A stretch of DNA of 64,000 nucleotides from positions 62,001 to 126,000 of the forward strand of contig NZ_BAZF01000008.1 in NCBI RefSeq assembly GCF_000813145.1, written 5' to 3'. A program made the translations under genes and the position numbers. The stretch comes from Geobacter sp. OR-1 (lineage in GTDB: Bacteria > Desulfobacterota > Desulfuromonadia > Geobacterales > DSM-12255). Each line of letters opens with the position of its first letter. Position 1 is the first letter of the stretch. The notes beneath the pieces are model-generated. The model was not told the DNA's origin. It was given only the letters and a program-made list of their open reading frames with translations, and made no database searches. Positions 52,922-62,918 of the stretch are shown here, one piece after another.

Positions 52922-53015
52922 TTGACCTGCGTCAAGGCTTGCCGCCAGAGACTCGGATAGAGTCGCCCACACGATTGTTGGCTTGCGCAAAAATTTGAAT
53001 GTGTTAATTTATAAT
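52922..53015 (+). promoter_or_regulatory. FNR/HcpR-type palindrome and promoter of the octaheme cytochrome gene
   Basis: A perfect 5-4-5 inverted repeat TTGAC-CTGC-GTCAA (52922-52935) matches the general form of CRP/FNR-superfamily operators (FNR TTGAT-N4-ATCAA; TTGAC-N4-GTCAA types are proposed for HcpR/DNR regulators of nitrogen-oxide metabolism). A -10 box TATAAT lies at 53010-53015 with no good -35, as expected of an activated promoter. The operator centre is ~93 bases before the inferred start, near a helical-phase class I activator position. Confidence 0.5.
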
Positions 53016-53070
53016 TACTCCTGATATGGCCGTTTTCAAAATTGACCAGCAATGAAAAGGAGAAACGCTT

Positions 53071-54669
53071 ATGCTGAAGAAAACCGTTACAGCTCTGGTG
53101 ATTGTATGCGGTACGGCACTCTGCCTGGGGATTCCGGCGCAGCTCACCGCTGCAAAGGCAAAACCGGCCGGAAAGACTCAGGGAAAAGAGGCATGTTACC
53201 AATGCCACGACGAGATCAAGACCATGAAGGAAAACTCCAGGCATGCAAAGCTTGCGTGCGAGACCTGCCATGACAACCTGGGGAAACACCTGGAGAGCAT
53301 GGGGGATGTCAAGCCGGTAACCAGGATTGATGCCGCTCTCTGCGGCAAGTGCCACAAGGACCAGTACGACAGCTTCTTCAAAATGAACTACGAATCCGGC
53401 GCCCGCAAAGAAAAAGGGGTCCCGGCCGGCCGCTCGCCGCAGCAGGACAAGCTGCTTGCAGGCCATGGCTTCACCTTCGAGCATAATGAGCCGCGCGGCC
53501 ATGCCTTCATGGTAACCGACCAGTTCATTGTAGATCGCTTCCAGGGAGGCCGGTATCAGTACAAGGATCGCTGGTACGGTTACGACAAACCGGGCAAGAC
53601 CTGGGACGTCCTGGTGGACAACGGGGAGAAGACCAAACTGCCTGAAACCGCAATGGCCGGAAACCCGACCTGCATCCAGTGCAAGACCTCCGACCATATT
53701 CTGAAGTGGAAATTCCTGGGTGACAAGGATCCGCGGGCCAAGTGGGACCGTACTTCCAATGTCAATGACGTGGCCAGGGACACCAATAACCCGGTCGGCT
53801 GCATCCACTGCCACGATCCCCACGGCGCACAGCCCCGCGTGGTGCGCGACGCCCTGATCCAGGCGATCGGGCGCGATCCCGGGAGCAATATCTTCGCAAA
53901 GTCCGGCAGAACAGACATGAAAGAGATCGATTTCCGCGGCTTCCGCAAGATCGGGGTGATGGCCAAGACCGACTCCCGCATGATGTGCGCCCAATGCCAT
54001 GTGGAATACAACTGCAATACCGGATCGCAATGGTCGGACAACAAAAAGGTCGGCTATGACGACCAGCGTACCAACCATATGCCGCTCAAGAATGCCAAGG
54101 ATCTGTTGGCACACTACAAGAAGCTCGACTTCTACGATTTCCGGCATAGCGTGACCGGGGCGCGGCTGATCAAACTGCAGCACCCCGAAGCCGAGACCTA
54201 CGCCGGCAGCGTTCACGACCGGGCCGGCGTGCAATGCCACCAGTGCCATATGCCGAAACTGAAAGGTAAAGAAGGGAAGCAGTTCTCGACGCACGGGGTG
54301 ATACGGCCCAAGAATCACATCAAGGAGGCCTGCCTCGGCTGTCATCCGAAGTACACGGTTGAGGCAAAGCTATATCAGATCGAGACCATCCAGAACTATA
54401 CCAAGGGTAAGATGCGCAAGGCCGAATACTGGATCGGCAAGCTCATCGACTCCTACGCCGTTGCCAAGAGGTCCGGCGTCAGCGAAGAGACCCTTGCCAA
54501 GGCCCGCGAAAAGCATGAAGAGGCCCATGTACTCTGGGAATTCTGGACCGCCGAGAACTCCGACGGTTTCCATAATCCGGATCTCGCCCGCGACACCCTC
54601 ACCGGTGCCATCAAGGCGGCCAAGGACGGGGTGAAACTGCTGGAAGACACCATGGAATCAAAGAAATAG
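53071..54669 (+). CDS. Octaheme c-type cytochrome nitrite reductase (ONR/TvNiR-type)
   Basis: A 532-residue periplasmic cytochrome with signal peptide. Eight haem sites occur in order: CYQCH (Cys42), CETCH, CGKCH, CIQCK (201-205), CIHCH, CAQCH (306-310), CHQCH, CLGCH. Seven CxxCH and one CxxCK as the fourth site is the octaheme nitrite reductase pattern; pentahaem NrfA has the CxxCK as its first site. Tyr313-x-Cys315 after haem 6 (CHVEYNC) matches the unusual Tyr-Cys pair next to the ONR active site. It should reduce nitrite (and hydroxylamine) to ammonia with six electrons. No dedicated electron donor such as NrfH is next to it. AAAGGAG precedes the ATG. A terminator follows. Confidence 0.88.
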   Translation: MLKKTVTALVIVCGTALCLGIPAQLTAAKAKPAGKTQGKEACYQCHDEIKTMKENSRHAKLACETCHDNLGKHLESMGDVKPVTRIDAALCGKCHKDQYDSFFKMNYESGARKEKGVPAGRSPQQDKLLAGHGFTFEHNEPRGHAFMVTDQFIVDRFQGGRYQYKDRWYGYDKPGKTWDVLVDNGEKTKLPETAMAGNPTCIQCKTSDHILKWKFLGDKDPRAKWDRTSNVNDVARDTNNPVGCIHCHDPHGAQPRVVRDALIQAIGRDPGSNIFAKSGRTDMKEIDFRGFRKIGVMAKTDSRMMCAQCHVEYNCNTGSQWSDNKKVGYDDQRTNHMPLKNAKDLLAHYKKLDFYDFRHSVTGARLIKLQHPEAETYAGSVHDRAGVQCHQCHMPKLKGKEGKQFSTHGVIRPKNHIKEACLGCHPKYTVEAKLYQIETIQNYTKGKMRKAEYWIGKLIDSYAVAKRSGVSEETLAKAREKHEEAHVLWEFWTAENSDGFHNPDLARDTLTGAIKAAKDGVKLLEDTMESKK

Positions 54670-54689
54670 CTGATTCTGCCAGGCCCGCG

Positions 54690-54724
54690 AATGCCCGTTC
54701 TCTCCGGAGAACGGGCATTTTTTT
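54690..54724 (+). terminator. Rho-independent terminator of the octaheme cytochrome gene
   Basis: AATGCCCGTTCTC (54690-54702) and GAGAACGGGCATT (54707-54719) form a 13-bp stem with a four-base loop, followed by a run of T. Confidence 0.92.
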
Positions 54725-54800
54725 CGTCTCGGGTTTAAGGTTGCATATCAATATTCCGATATTATATAAAACATGACTAATCTATTTCTAAGGGTGACAG

Positions 54801-56081
54801 GTGCTTGACAGACCGATAAACATACTGTTGGTGGAAGACTCTCCGGAAGATGCCGAGCTGCTTCTCTGGCATTTGAAGAAAAATGACATTGAAGCCTCCT
54901 GGGAGCGGGTGGATACGCCGGAAGAGATGATCGCTGCCCTCGAAAGGGAAAGTTGGGATGTGATCGTCTCCGACTATATCATGCCCGGATTCAGCGGCCT
55001 GGAAGCGCTTGAACTGCTCAAATCAAGAAGTGAGGACATACCGTTCATAATAGTCTCGGGCAAGGTCGGAGAAGAGACCGCGGTAGAAGCGATGAAGGCC
55101 GGAGCCCACGATTACATCCTGAAAGGGAATCTCGTGCGGCTGGCGCCCGCCATACAGCGGGAACTGGCCGAGTCCGAAATGCGCCGGCAGCGCAATTACG
55201 CCGAGAAAGAGCTGAGAACCCTGAAACATGCGATTGAAACGATACCGGTAGGGGTTACCATTACCGATATTGAAGGGAAAATAATATTCACCAACCAAGC
55301 TGAAGCCGAGATGCATGGGTATACGGTAAATGAGCTGCTGGGATGCGACGCCAGGATTTTCTCCGTGCCTGAACACCGCAAAGTGTGGAAAAAAGAGGAC
55401 ATCAAGAAATTTGTCTGCATGAGGAGGGAAACCTTAAACGTCCGCAAGAACGGCGACACTTTCCCTGTATATCTGATATCAAGCGTCGTGCTGGATCAGT
55501 CAGGCGAGCCGGTTGCGATAATCACGGCATGTGAGGACATCACTGAACGGAAAAAGTCGGAAGAACGGCTCCGCTACATGAGCACGCACGATACGTTGAC
55601 CGGCTTTTACAACAGGGCTTTTTTTGAAGAGGAGCTGAAACGTCTTGCCGAACAACGGTTTGCTCCGGTAAGCGTGATCATGCTGGACGTAGATGGGCTC
55701 AAACAGGTTAACGACACCCTGGGCCATGCCGCAGGAGACAAGGTGCTCAAACAGACTGCCAGTGTGCTGTTCTCGGTATTCAGATCAGAAGATATCGTTG
55801 CCAGAATCGGCGGGGATGAATTCGTGGTTATTCTTCCGGGCGCCGAGCACCATGTTGCGGAAAAGGCCATGAACCGTATCCGGGATGTAATCAATCAGTC
55901 AACATGTTCGTTCGGAGGACTCGAACTCAGCCTGTCAATCGGCGCGGCCACCACCGACAACCCGGAAGGGCTGGAAGATGCCATCAAGCTGGCCGATGAG
56001 CGTATGTACCAGGACAAGCTCACCAAATCGTCCCGAACGTTAAGATCATCCCTGAACGACCGGCGGTTGTCGGAGCGGTGA
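54801..56081 (+). CDS. REC-PAS-GGDEF diguanylate cyclase response regulator
   Basis: A 426-residue cytoplasmic protein that probably makes cyclic-di-GMP when phosphorylated. Receiver domain (residues ~5-120; LLVEDSPEDAELLL, Asp in VIVSDYIMPGFSG, Lys in YILKGNL), a PAS domain (~140-255) with PAC end, and a GGDEF domain (~260-415) with an intact ARIGGDEFVVI active site and an RxxD inhibition site (RSED) five residues before it. Start is GTG 54801 after AAGGGTGACA. It follows the cytochrome gene behind a terminator and is transcribed separately. Confidence 0.92.
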   Translation: MLDRPINILLVEDSPEDAELLLWHLKKNDIEASWERVDTPEEMIAALERESWDVIVSDYIMPGFSGLEALELLKSRSEDIPFIIVSGKVGEETAVEAMKAGAHDYILKGNLVRLAPAIQRELAESEMRRQRNYAEKELRTLKHAIETIPVGVTITDIEGKIIFTNQAEAEMHGYTVNELLGCDARIFSVPEHRKVWKKEDIKKFVCMRRETLNVRKNGDTFPVYLISSVVLDQSGEPVAIITACEDITERKKSEERLRYMSTHDTLTGFYNRAFFEEELKRLAEQRFAPVSVIMLDVDGLKQVNDTLGHAAGDKVLKQTASVLFSVFRSEDIVARIGGDEFVVILPGAEHHVAEKAMNRIRDVINQSTCSFGGLELSLSIGAATTDNPEGLEDAIKLADERMYQDKLTKSSRTLRSSLNDRRLSER

Positions 56082-56115
56082 ACATCTTCCCTCCCCGGTA
56101 TTAAACCGGAATCAC

Positions 56116-56859
56116 TCAGTAATTTTTTTCCATGAACTTTTTTGCGTCTCCCACAAAAGGGCTTGCCGGGTATTCCGTTGCCAGCCTGTTGAACGCTTCG
56201 CGCCCCTTGGCCTTATCTCCGGACATAAGGTAAGATTGCCCGAGGTAGAGCAAGGCCTCATCATCGGCCGCTTTACCGGGGAATTTGGCCAGGGCGCCTT
56301 CAAGCCGTTTGATTGCCGCAGCATACTTTCCGGTCCGCATGTAAAACCTGCCGACATATATCTCGTGACGAAGCTGAACCGTAACCGCCTCATCGAGCTT
56401 TTGCCGCACCTCTTTGGCCAGGTCGGAAGTTGGGTAAGTTTCGAGGAATGAATTGAACAGGTGCACTGCATTGCTTACAGAGGTCTGGTCCGTATCGATG
56501 CCTGTTATCTGCTGGAAATTGCACATCCCGAGTCGATACAGCGCATAAGCCGCCTTTTCGTGGTTCGGGTGGAGCTTCCGGAAATTCTCGTATTCGGCGG
56601 CGGCTTCGATGAAATTGCCGTTGTTGTACATTGCGTCCGCAATGTTCAATTCCGCCTTGGTCGTCAGCTCCGGCGAGATATAGCTATCCTTGACCTTTTT
56701 CCAGAGGGCGATGGCCTGTTCGTAGTTCTTTTCCGTATAAGCCTGTTCCCCATCTTTGAAATACTCCGTAGCGCTTTTTACCGCGGATGAAGTGGAGGAG
56801 CAGCCCGCAATGGCCAGTAAGAGCGCCGGCAACAGCGCGATTTTTATTTTTATATTCAT
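56116..56859 (-). CDS. bamD: Outer membrane assembly lipoprotein BamD (YfiO)
   Basis: A 247-residue lipoprotein with signal peptide and lipobox IAGC (Cys20), followed by five TPR-like repeats (EYFKDGEQAYTEKNYEQAIALWKKV, AMYNNGNFIEAAAEYENFRKLHP, VSNAVHLFNSFLETYPTSDLAKEV, YMRTGKYAAAIKRLEGALAKFP, YLMSGDKAKGREAFNRLATEYP). This is the usual BamD/ComL layout; BamD with BamA inserts beta-barrel proteins in the outer membrane. It is convergent with the cyclase gene and divergent from nosL. bamA is not nearby, as is normal. Confidence 0.88.
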   Translation of the reverse strand: MNIKIKIALLPALLLAIAGCSSTSSAVKSATEYFKDGEQAYTEKNYEQAIALWKKVKDSYISPELTTKAELNIADAMYNNGNFIEAAAEYENFRKLHPNHEKAAYALYRLGMCNFQQITGIDTDQTSVSNAVHLFNSFLETYPTSDLAKEVRQKLDEAVTVQLRHEIYVGRFYMRTGKYAAAIKRLEGALAKFPGKAADDEALLYLGQSYLMSGDKAKGREAFNRLATEYPASPFVGDAKKFMEKNY

Positions 56860-57158
56860 AGTTTCTCCAGGCTCTTATTCCGTCGACAACTTAGAGGATT
56901 TGGCCAGGATTGTCAACGGCAAGCAGTTGAGGAACGGTCAAGCAACAGGATGGCATATTCTTTGTAAACTTTAACTGAAAGCGGGGCCAGACCCGCATCT
57001 TTCCGGCCTTTGCCTCTGATTCTGTCGCGAATGCCGACTACCGGCGATCCGGTTGTCAAAAATATTTACCATGGTTAAGAGACATGCCACGCATTTTCGA
57101 TGGAGCAGGGCAGATCCAACGGGATCAATTGCAGTAAAACTTGAAGGAGGATTAAGCG
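56860..57158. other. Divergent intergenic region between bamD and the NosL-like gene
   Basis: About 300 bases without a gene. A weak sigma-54-like sequence TGGCAT-N5-TTTGTA lies at 56951-56966 pointing to the NosL-like gene, and a small hairpin GCGGG/CCCGC at 56981-56996. No coding frame or RNA gene is supported. The sigma-54 assignment deviates at the second GC and is only tentative. Confidence 0.3.
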
Positions 57159-57656
57159 ATGAAAAAGATCTGGATGGGGTGCCTGCTGTTTTTTTCTCTC
57201 TGTGCTGCCGGAATCGCCGCTGACAAGGTCGAAGCCCCGGATGACTGCAAGCATTGCGGCATGGACCGAACCATGTTCAGCCAGAGCCGGATGCTGGTGA
57301 CCTATACCGACGGCAGCAGCGTCGGCACCTGCAGCATCAACTGCGTGGCAACCGAGATGAAGAGCGTTCCCGGCGCACAGGTGCAGTCAATCCAGGTGGC
57401 TGATTACGACAGCAGGGCCTTGACCGATGCGAGAAGCGCGACCTGGGTGATCGGCGGCGACAAGCAAGGGGTCATGACCAGCGTTGCCAAATGGGCGTTT
57501 GCGAATAGGCAGGGAGCCCTGGATTTTATCAAGGGGCATGGCGGCAAGGTCGCGACGTACGAGGAAGCCTTGAAAATTACCGAGAATGAACAGGCGGAAC
57601 TGGATCAGCCGCAAGGCTCCCATGAGCATATGGGACATGGCGGACACCAGATGTAA
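57159..57656 (+). CDS. NosL-like copper-binding protein
   Basis: A 165-residue exported protein with a signal peptide (MGCLLFFSLCAAGIAA). The N-terminal DDCKHCGMDRTMFSQSRMLVTYTDGSSVGTCSINCVA and the later ATWVIGGDKQGVMTSVAKWAFANRQGA fit the NosL family, whose members deliver Cu(I) to N2O reductase. The Cys/Met pair in CKHCGM and the His/Met-rich tail (HEHMGHGGHQM) are plausible metal sites. No lipobox is seen, unlike classical NosL, and no nosZ operon is present, so a general copper-handling role is more likely. GGAGGA precedes the ATG. Confidence 0.82.
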   Translation: MKKIWMGCLLFFSLCAAGIAADKVEAPDDCKHCGMDRTMFSQSRMLVTYTDGSSVGTCSINCVATEMKSVPGAQVQSIQVADYDSRALTDARSATWVIGGDKQGVMTSVAKWAFANRQGALDFIKGHGGKVATYEEALKITENEQAELDQPQGSHEHMGHGGHQM

Positions 57657-57673
57657 CGACCACCGGGCCCAAT

Positions 57674-57713
57674 AAAAAGGCCGCATCCTGCCAAGCGGGA
57701 TGCGGCCTTTTTT
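57674..57713. terminator. Bidirectional terminator between nosL-like and typA genes
   Basis: AAAAAGGCCGCATCC (57674-57688) and GGGATGCGGCCTTTTTT (57697-57713) form a long GC stem with A/T runs on both flanks, serving the convergent genes on either side. Confidence 0.9.
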
Positions 57714-57737
57714 CGTCAACGCGGTGCTGATTCCGGG

Positions 57738-59537
<1,800 letters not shown>

Positions 59538-59659
59538 TACTCATTTCTCCCGGGAAATCCCTGTTTCATTCAATTCCGCTGCTTTGACAAAAAAAAGAGA
59601 CGGGCTGTTGCCCGTCCGAAAAACATAACTTTATGACACTAACTGCCGAAAAAGGCAAG

Positions 59660-60526
59660 TTAATTTTTCACAATACCGCTGCAGACCCCGGCGATGTCGC
59701 AGCTCAGGCAGGCGTTTCGGCCGCTTTTTCCGCAACCCTCCGATATCCCCAGGTGGCAGACGGAAAAGTCGTATTTCACCGGGTCGGCCGGATCCAGGGC
59801 CGCAAGCGCGGCAGTGATCTCCTGTGCGGCCTTCCAGTCGGCCTGCTTTCTCCGGGTAAACCCCAAATACTGCCCGATCCGCTGGATATGGGCATCCACC
59901 GGGATGATGAGCCGTTCCGGCGACAATCCTGTCCATAACCCAAGGTCGATGCCGTCGGCCGGCCGCACCATCCAGCGCAAATACATGCAAAGCCGCTTGC
60001 AGGCGCTGCCGCCTGCGGGTGATGGGAAAAAGAACGGAAAGTACGAATCTTTGAAAATCCCGGCCGGGCCGAACAGCGGCGAGAAATCCATGGCCAGGAC
60101 CCGGCCGGAAAACGAGGCGATCCCGGGGCCGATATCGCCGCTCTGCGGATCGAAACCTTTGAGGAAATAGCTCTCGATCGAGCCGGTCTCGGCCAGCATC
60201 TGCCGGATGGCCAGCAACAGGGCACAGAGATCGCGGCCATCGTTGAACCGGTGCTTGAACCCGCTGAATAGCCGGGCATCCCGCTCCGGCTCGAACTGCT
60301 CCACGAACCGGCGCGGAGCGGGGCCGATGACCGAAAAGATCCGTTCCAGGTTTCTCAGGATGATCTTGACGTTGCCATAGGCAAACGACGCAGCGATGAG
60401 GCCGACAACTTCCCGGTCAGCCGGGCCGGGGTAGCGGTGGCAGAACGAGAGCGGATCGTTGGCTAGATGGGCCAGGGAGCGGGCTTCGTATAGGCGATCG
60501 AGGATGTCTTTAAGCGTTCGGTTCAC
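59660..60526 (-). CDS. TIGR02757 (DUF2400) Fe-S protein
   Basis: A 288-residue protein of the TIGR02757/DUF2400 family, of unproven function. The middle has LIAASFAYGNVKIILRNLERIF, the second half RLCMYLRWMVRPADGIDLGLW and IIPVDAHIQRIGQYLGFTRRK. The C-terminal cysteines (GC-x7-C-x2-C-x5-C) resemble the [4Fe-4S] loop of EndoIII/MutY glycosylases, and the VDAH resembles their catalytic Asp strand, but the helix-hairpin-helix lysine is missing. GTG 60526 is chosen as start because upstream codons are not conserved-looking; the ribosome binding site is weak. It is tandem behind a 135-base gap from the DUF1566 gene. Confidence 0.85.
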   Translation of the reverse strand: MNRTLKDILDRLYEARSLAHLANDPLSFCHRYPGPADREVVGLIAASFAYGNVKIILRNLERIFSVIGPAPRRFVEQFEPERDARLFSGFKHRFNDGRDLCALLLAIRQMLAETGSIESYFLKGFDPQSGDIGPGIASFSGRVLAMDFSPLFGPAGIFKDSYFPFFFPSPAGGSACKRLCMYLRWMVRPADGIDLGLWTGLSPERLIIPVDAHIQRIGQYLGFTRRKQADWKAAQEITAALAALDPADPVKYDFSVCHLGISEGCGKSGRNACLSCDIAGVCSGIVKN

Positions 60527-60661
60527 GGTTTGTGGTCTCGAATTGAAAAGTAAACCGGGTTCATGTATCCGATCCGGGCGAGTATAGGCGATGTGGCAAC
60601 CGGCCCTTGGTACAACGCGACATGGCCCGGCCATTGCCGGGACCCGAGCCGGCAGCGGCTG

Positions 60662-61411
60662 TCATTTCCTTCTTATGGGCCAGACGCAAAAGACAGATGT
60701 CTTGTCGGCCAGCCACTTGTCGCCACTTCCCATATCGATAGCCCAGGCTCTGGTACCGTCATTGGTATCGACCGTGGACGACCAATAGGAACAATACGAT
60801 CCCACATTGCTGAAACCAGACGAATTGAGCCAACCGCCGCTTGGCGGCCGTCCGGATTCGGCCAGGCTAGAAAATTCATCGATGGCAGGGACCCGCCAGT
60901 CATTGAACCCGCATAGACCGGCACCGTTGTTCAGCGCGGTGATAAAGTCGAGCCCACCCTGCCAGGTGCGCTGGCTGTCGGGAAGGTTGCCGTCATTTGC
61001 CCACATGAAACCGGTCTGGTTGTCGACGACGCAGTCGCCTTCCACCGTAAAACGACCGGCCTGCTGTTGGGTGGCAGTGGACGGTTCGCTCTCCCGGCCG
61101 GTCTGGAAAGGTTCAGTCGGTTCTGCCGGAGTAGTGCCGTAGCCGTCCTGTCCGGCCGGTGCGGGCCGGTCGAACCCGCCCTGGATCTGGTTATTGTATT
61201 GTTCCGTGCCATGTAACTGTTCGGACCCAGACGGGGTAATGCCCGCATCCTGCCCGGATCGCTGAGAATCGCCGGAGCGGGCCGGGGCGGGATAGTTCCC
61301 CTGCGCCTTCAGGTCAGTCGCCCATTCCGGCCACAAAATCGATAAGGCTCCGGATGCCAAGGCGAACAGCATGACAGTGCCGGTCTTCAGGTGACGCAGT
61401 ATACTATTCAT
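60662..61411 (-). CDS. Exported DUF1566 (Lcl C-terminal) protein
   Basis: A 249-residue protein with an N-terminal hydrophobic signal (TGTVMLFALASGALSILW), a low-complexity Gln/Ser/Pro/Gly-rich linker (residues ~40-115) and a C-terminal DUF1566 domain of ~130 residues with DNQTGFMWANDGN, GFNDWRVPAIDEF, YWSSTVD and RAWAIDMGSG. Four Cys may form disulfides. Such domains are lectin/adhesin-like and found on secreted or surface proteins. GAGAGGAAT before the ATG lies within the end of the ligase gene, so the two are one operon. Confidence 0.82.
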   Translation of the reverse strand: MNSILRHLKTGTVMLFALASGALSILWPEWATDLKAQGNYPAPARSGDSQRSGQDAGITPSGSEQLHGTEQYNNQIQGGFDRPAPAGQDGYGTTPAEPTEPFQTGRESEPSTATQQQAGRFTVEGDCVVDNQTGFMWANDGNLPDSQRTWQGGLDFITALNNGAGLCGFNDWRVPAIDEFSSLAESGRPPSGGWLNSSGFSNVGSYCSYWSSTVDTNDGTRAWAIDMGSGDKWLADKTSVFCVWPIRRK

Positions 61412-61423
61412 AGATTCCTCTCA

Positions 61424-62631
61424 CTATGTCCATTTTTCGAGACGCACCAGGTGCGAGATTACTCCTGCCAACATAAACAACACGATTACGACCCATTGGC
61501 GCAGAAAGGTAAGCTCGATTGTGGCGGCCAGACAAAATCCGGCCAAAGCCGCACAAGCCCCATAGCCAAGAATCCTCGTTTCATCCGAGACCGACATCAT
61601 CAGTTTCCTCGCCCCTAAAAACCCATTAACCAGCACCAGTGAGAGGGCGGCAAACCCTGCCAGACCTCGTTCGGCCAATACTTCGAGATAGAGATTATGC
61701 GGCCAGGGAACGGCCCGGGGATCGGCGATCAGCCCTGGCGGCAGAGCCGCTTTCCTGAGGTATTCCGCATAAAATGACCCGAACGTGCGGGGCCCCTGCC
61801 CCACAACCGGCGCATCCAATAGCATGTCCCAAGCGCACAACCAGAACGGGAGCCGTGCCGTGCTGTTCCAGCCATGAGTGGCGGACCGCTCCACGAGCCT
61901 GAATCCGGTGGCAGCGTCGGCCAGCAACATAATGCCGAGTGCGACAATGCCATATGCTACGAGTAATTTCGGCCGGAACAGCAAGAAAAACAGCCCGTGG
62001 CAAAAAGCATCGTCACCGCTGCCCCCCGGCTTTGAAACAGGCTCGGGATGACCAGGCACAAAAGCAGGGAAATCACCGGCACCACCCCGCAAACCCCCTT
62101 CGGCCGGTAAAAATAAGCGGCTAACGACAGAGGGCTTAAAATGGCAAGGAATACCACGTCATTTTTCACCACCAGTATCGGGCTTCCCGTCCTCGTCACC
62201 CAGTTGAAAGGATCACCGCCCCAGTTGCCGAGGCAAGCCCACAACAACTCGGCGGCCAGCGCCAGAGCGACTGCGGAACAGGTGAGAGACAAAAGATATA
62301 TATCAGTTGTGCCGTCAACATGGCTGGATACCAGGAAAAACAGGAGAATGCCGGGTAAGATGGAGGTACTTGCCCGCAAACTTCCGGCTGTATCGGCAGA
62401 CAACAGGATTGAGACCCCGCTTGAGACCAGGAAGAGCGCTACTGGCAGGATCAGCGGTATCGATGTCAATTGCTTCGCGTGGCGATGCGACACTGCCGCT
62501 GCTGCCGAGCAGAAGGCCAACGCAGACAGAAACGGGTCGAACGTAAAGGTATACGGCAGAGTAAACCCTGTCAGATAGATACAGGACCCGATGATACCCC
62601 AAGACGGGATGATACCGGGGTGCCGGGACAT
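61424..62631 (-). pseudogene. O-antigen ligase/polymerase-like membrane protein, frameshifted
   Basis: Two overlapping frames together make a typical ~400-residue O-antigen ligase family protein. The upstream frame (62631-61957) has about seven membrane helices and ends CLVIPSLFQSRGAAVTMLFATG before going out of frame; the downstream frame (readable from about 62092 to 61424) continues HGLFFLLFRPKLLVAYGIVALGIML, then the periplasmic loop GQGPRTFGSFYAEYLRKAALPPG and WPHNLYLEVLAERGLAG, which are diagnostic of Wzy/WaaL-type proteins. One extra base near the T5 run at about 61995-61999 would restore the frame. It may be a real null mutation or a homopolymer sequencing error. It is upstream of and close to the DUF1566 gene. 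Confidence 0.75.
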
Positions 62632-62813
62632 ATGTTCTCCTTGCGCACTCGTTGCAGGTGTACGCCCGGTATTGCGCGTGAGCTTATGAGGTTACGGGAA
62701 TCCTGCCCAGTCGCAGTAGTTAGACAGAGTAAAACAAACTACTGATTGAAGGCAAGGATAAGATCAAAGATTTGCCGATGTGGAAAAACGTTTTCTCCTG
62801 AATAGGCTGGAGT

Positions 62814-62844
62814 AGAGACACTCCTACTTTTGAGGAGTGTCTCT
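62814..62844. terminator. Perfect 12-bp hairpin between chemoreceptor and ligase genes
   Basis: AGAGACACTCCT (62814-62825) pairs perfectly with AGGAGTGTCTCT (62833-62844) over a 7-base loop. On the minus strand it would follow the chemoreceptor gene; no strong T run follows, so termination efficiency is uncertain. The remaining sequence of this 287-base gap shows no gene. Confidence 0.5.
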
Positions 62845-62918
62845 GCTTACTGAGGGAAATTTCCGGGGTCAGTCATTGCAATGAGATTGCACCTCCGCCC
62901 CCACAGGGTTATTGTGAA

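Noticed and set aside
52819-54345. 508-codon open frame antisense to the octaheme cytochrome
   Set aside because: The plus strand carries eight haem motifs and a signal peptide; the antisense frame shows no motif and arises from GC-biased codons.
53071-54669. Calling the cytochrome NrfA or a hydroxylamine oxidoreductase
   Set aside because: NrfA has five haems with CxxCK first; HAO lacks a CxxCK site. The eight-haem order with CxxCK fourth and Tyr-x-Cys fits octaheme nitrite reductase better.
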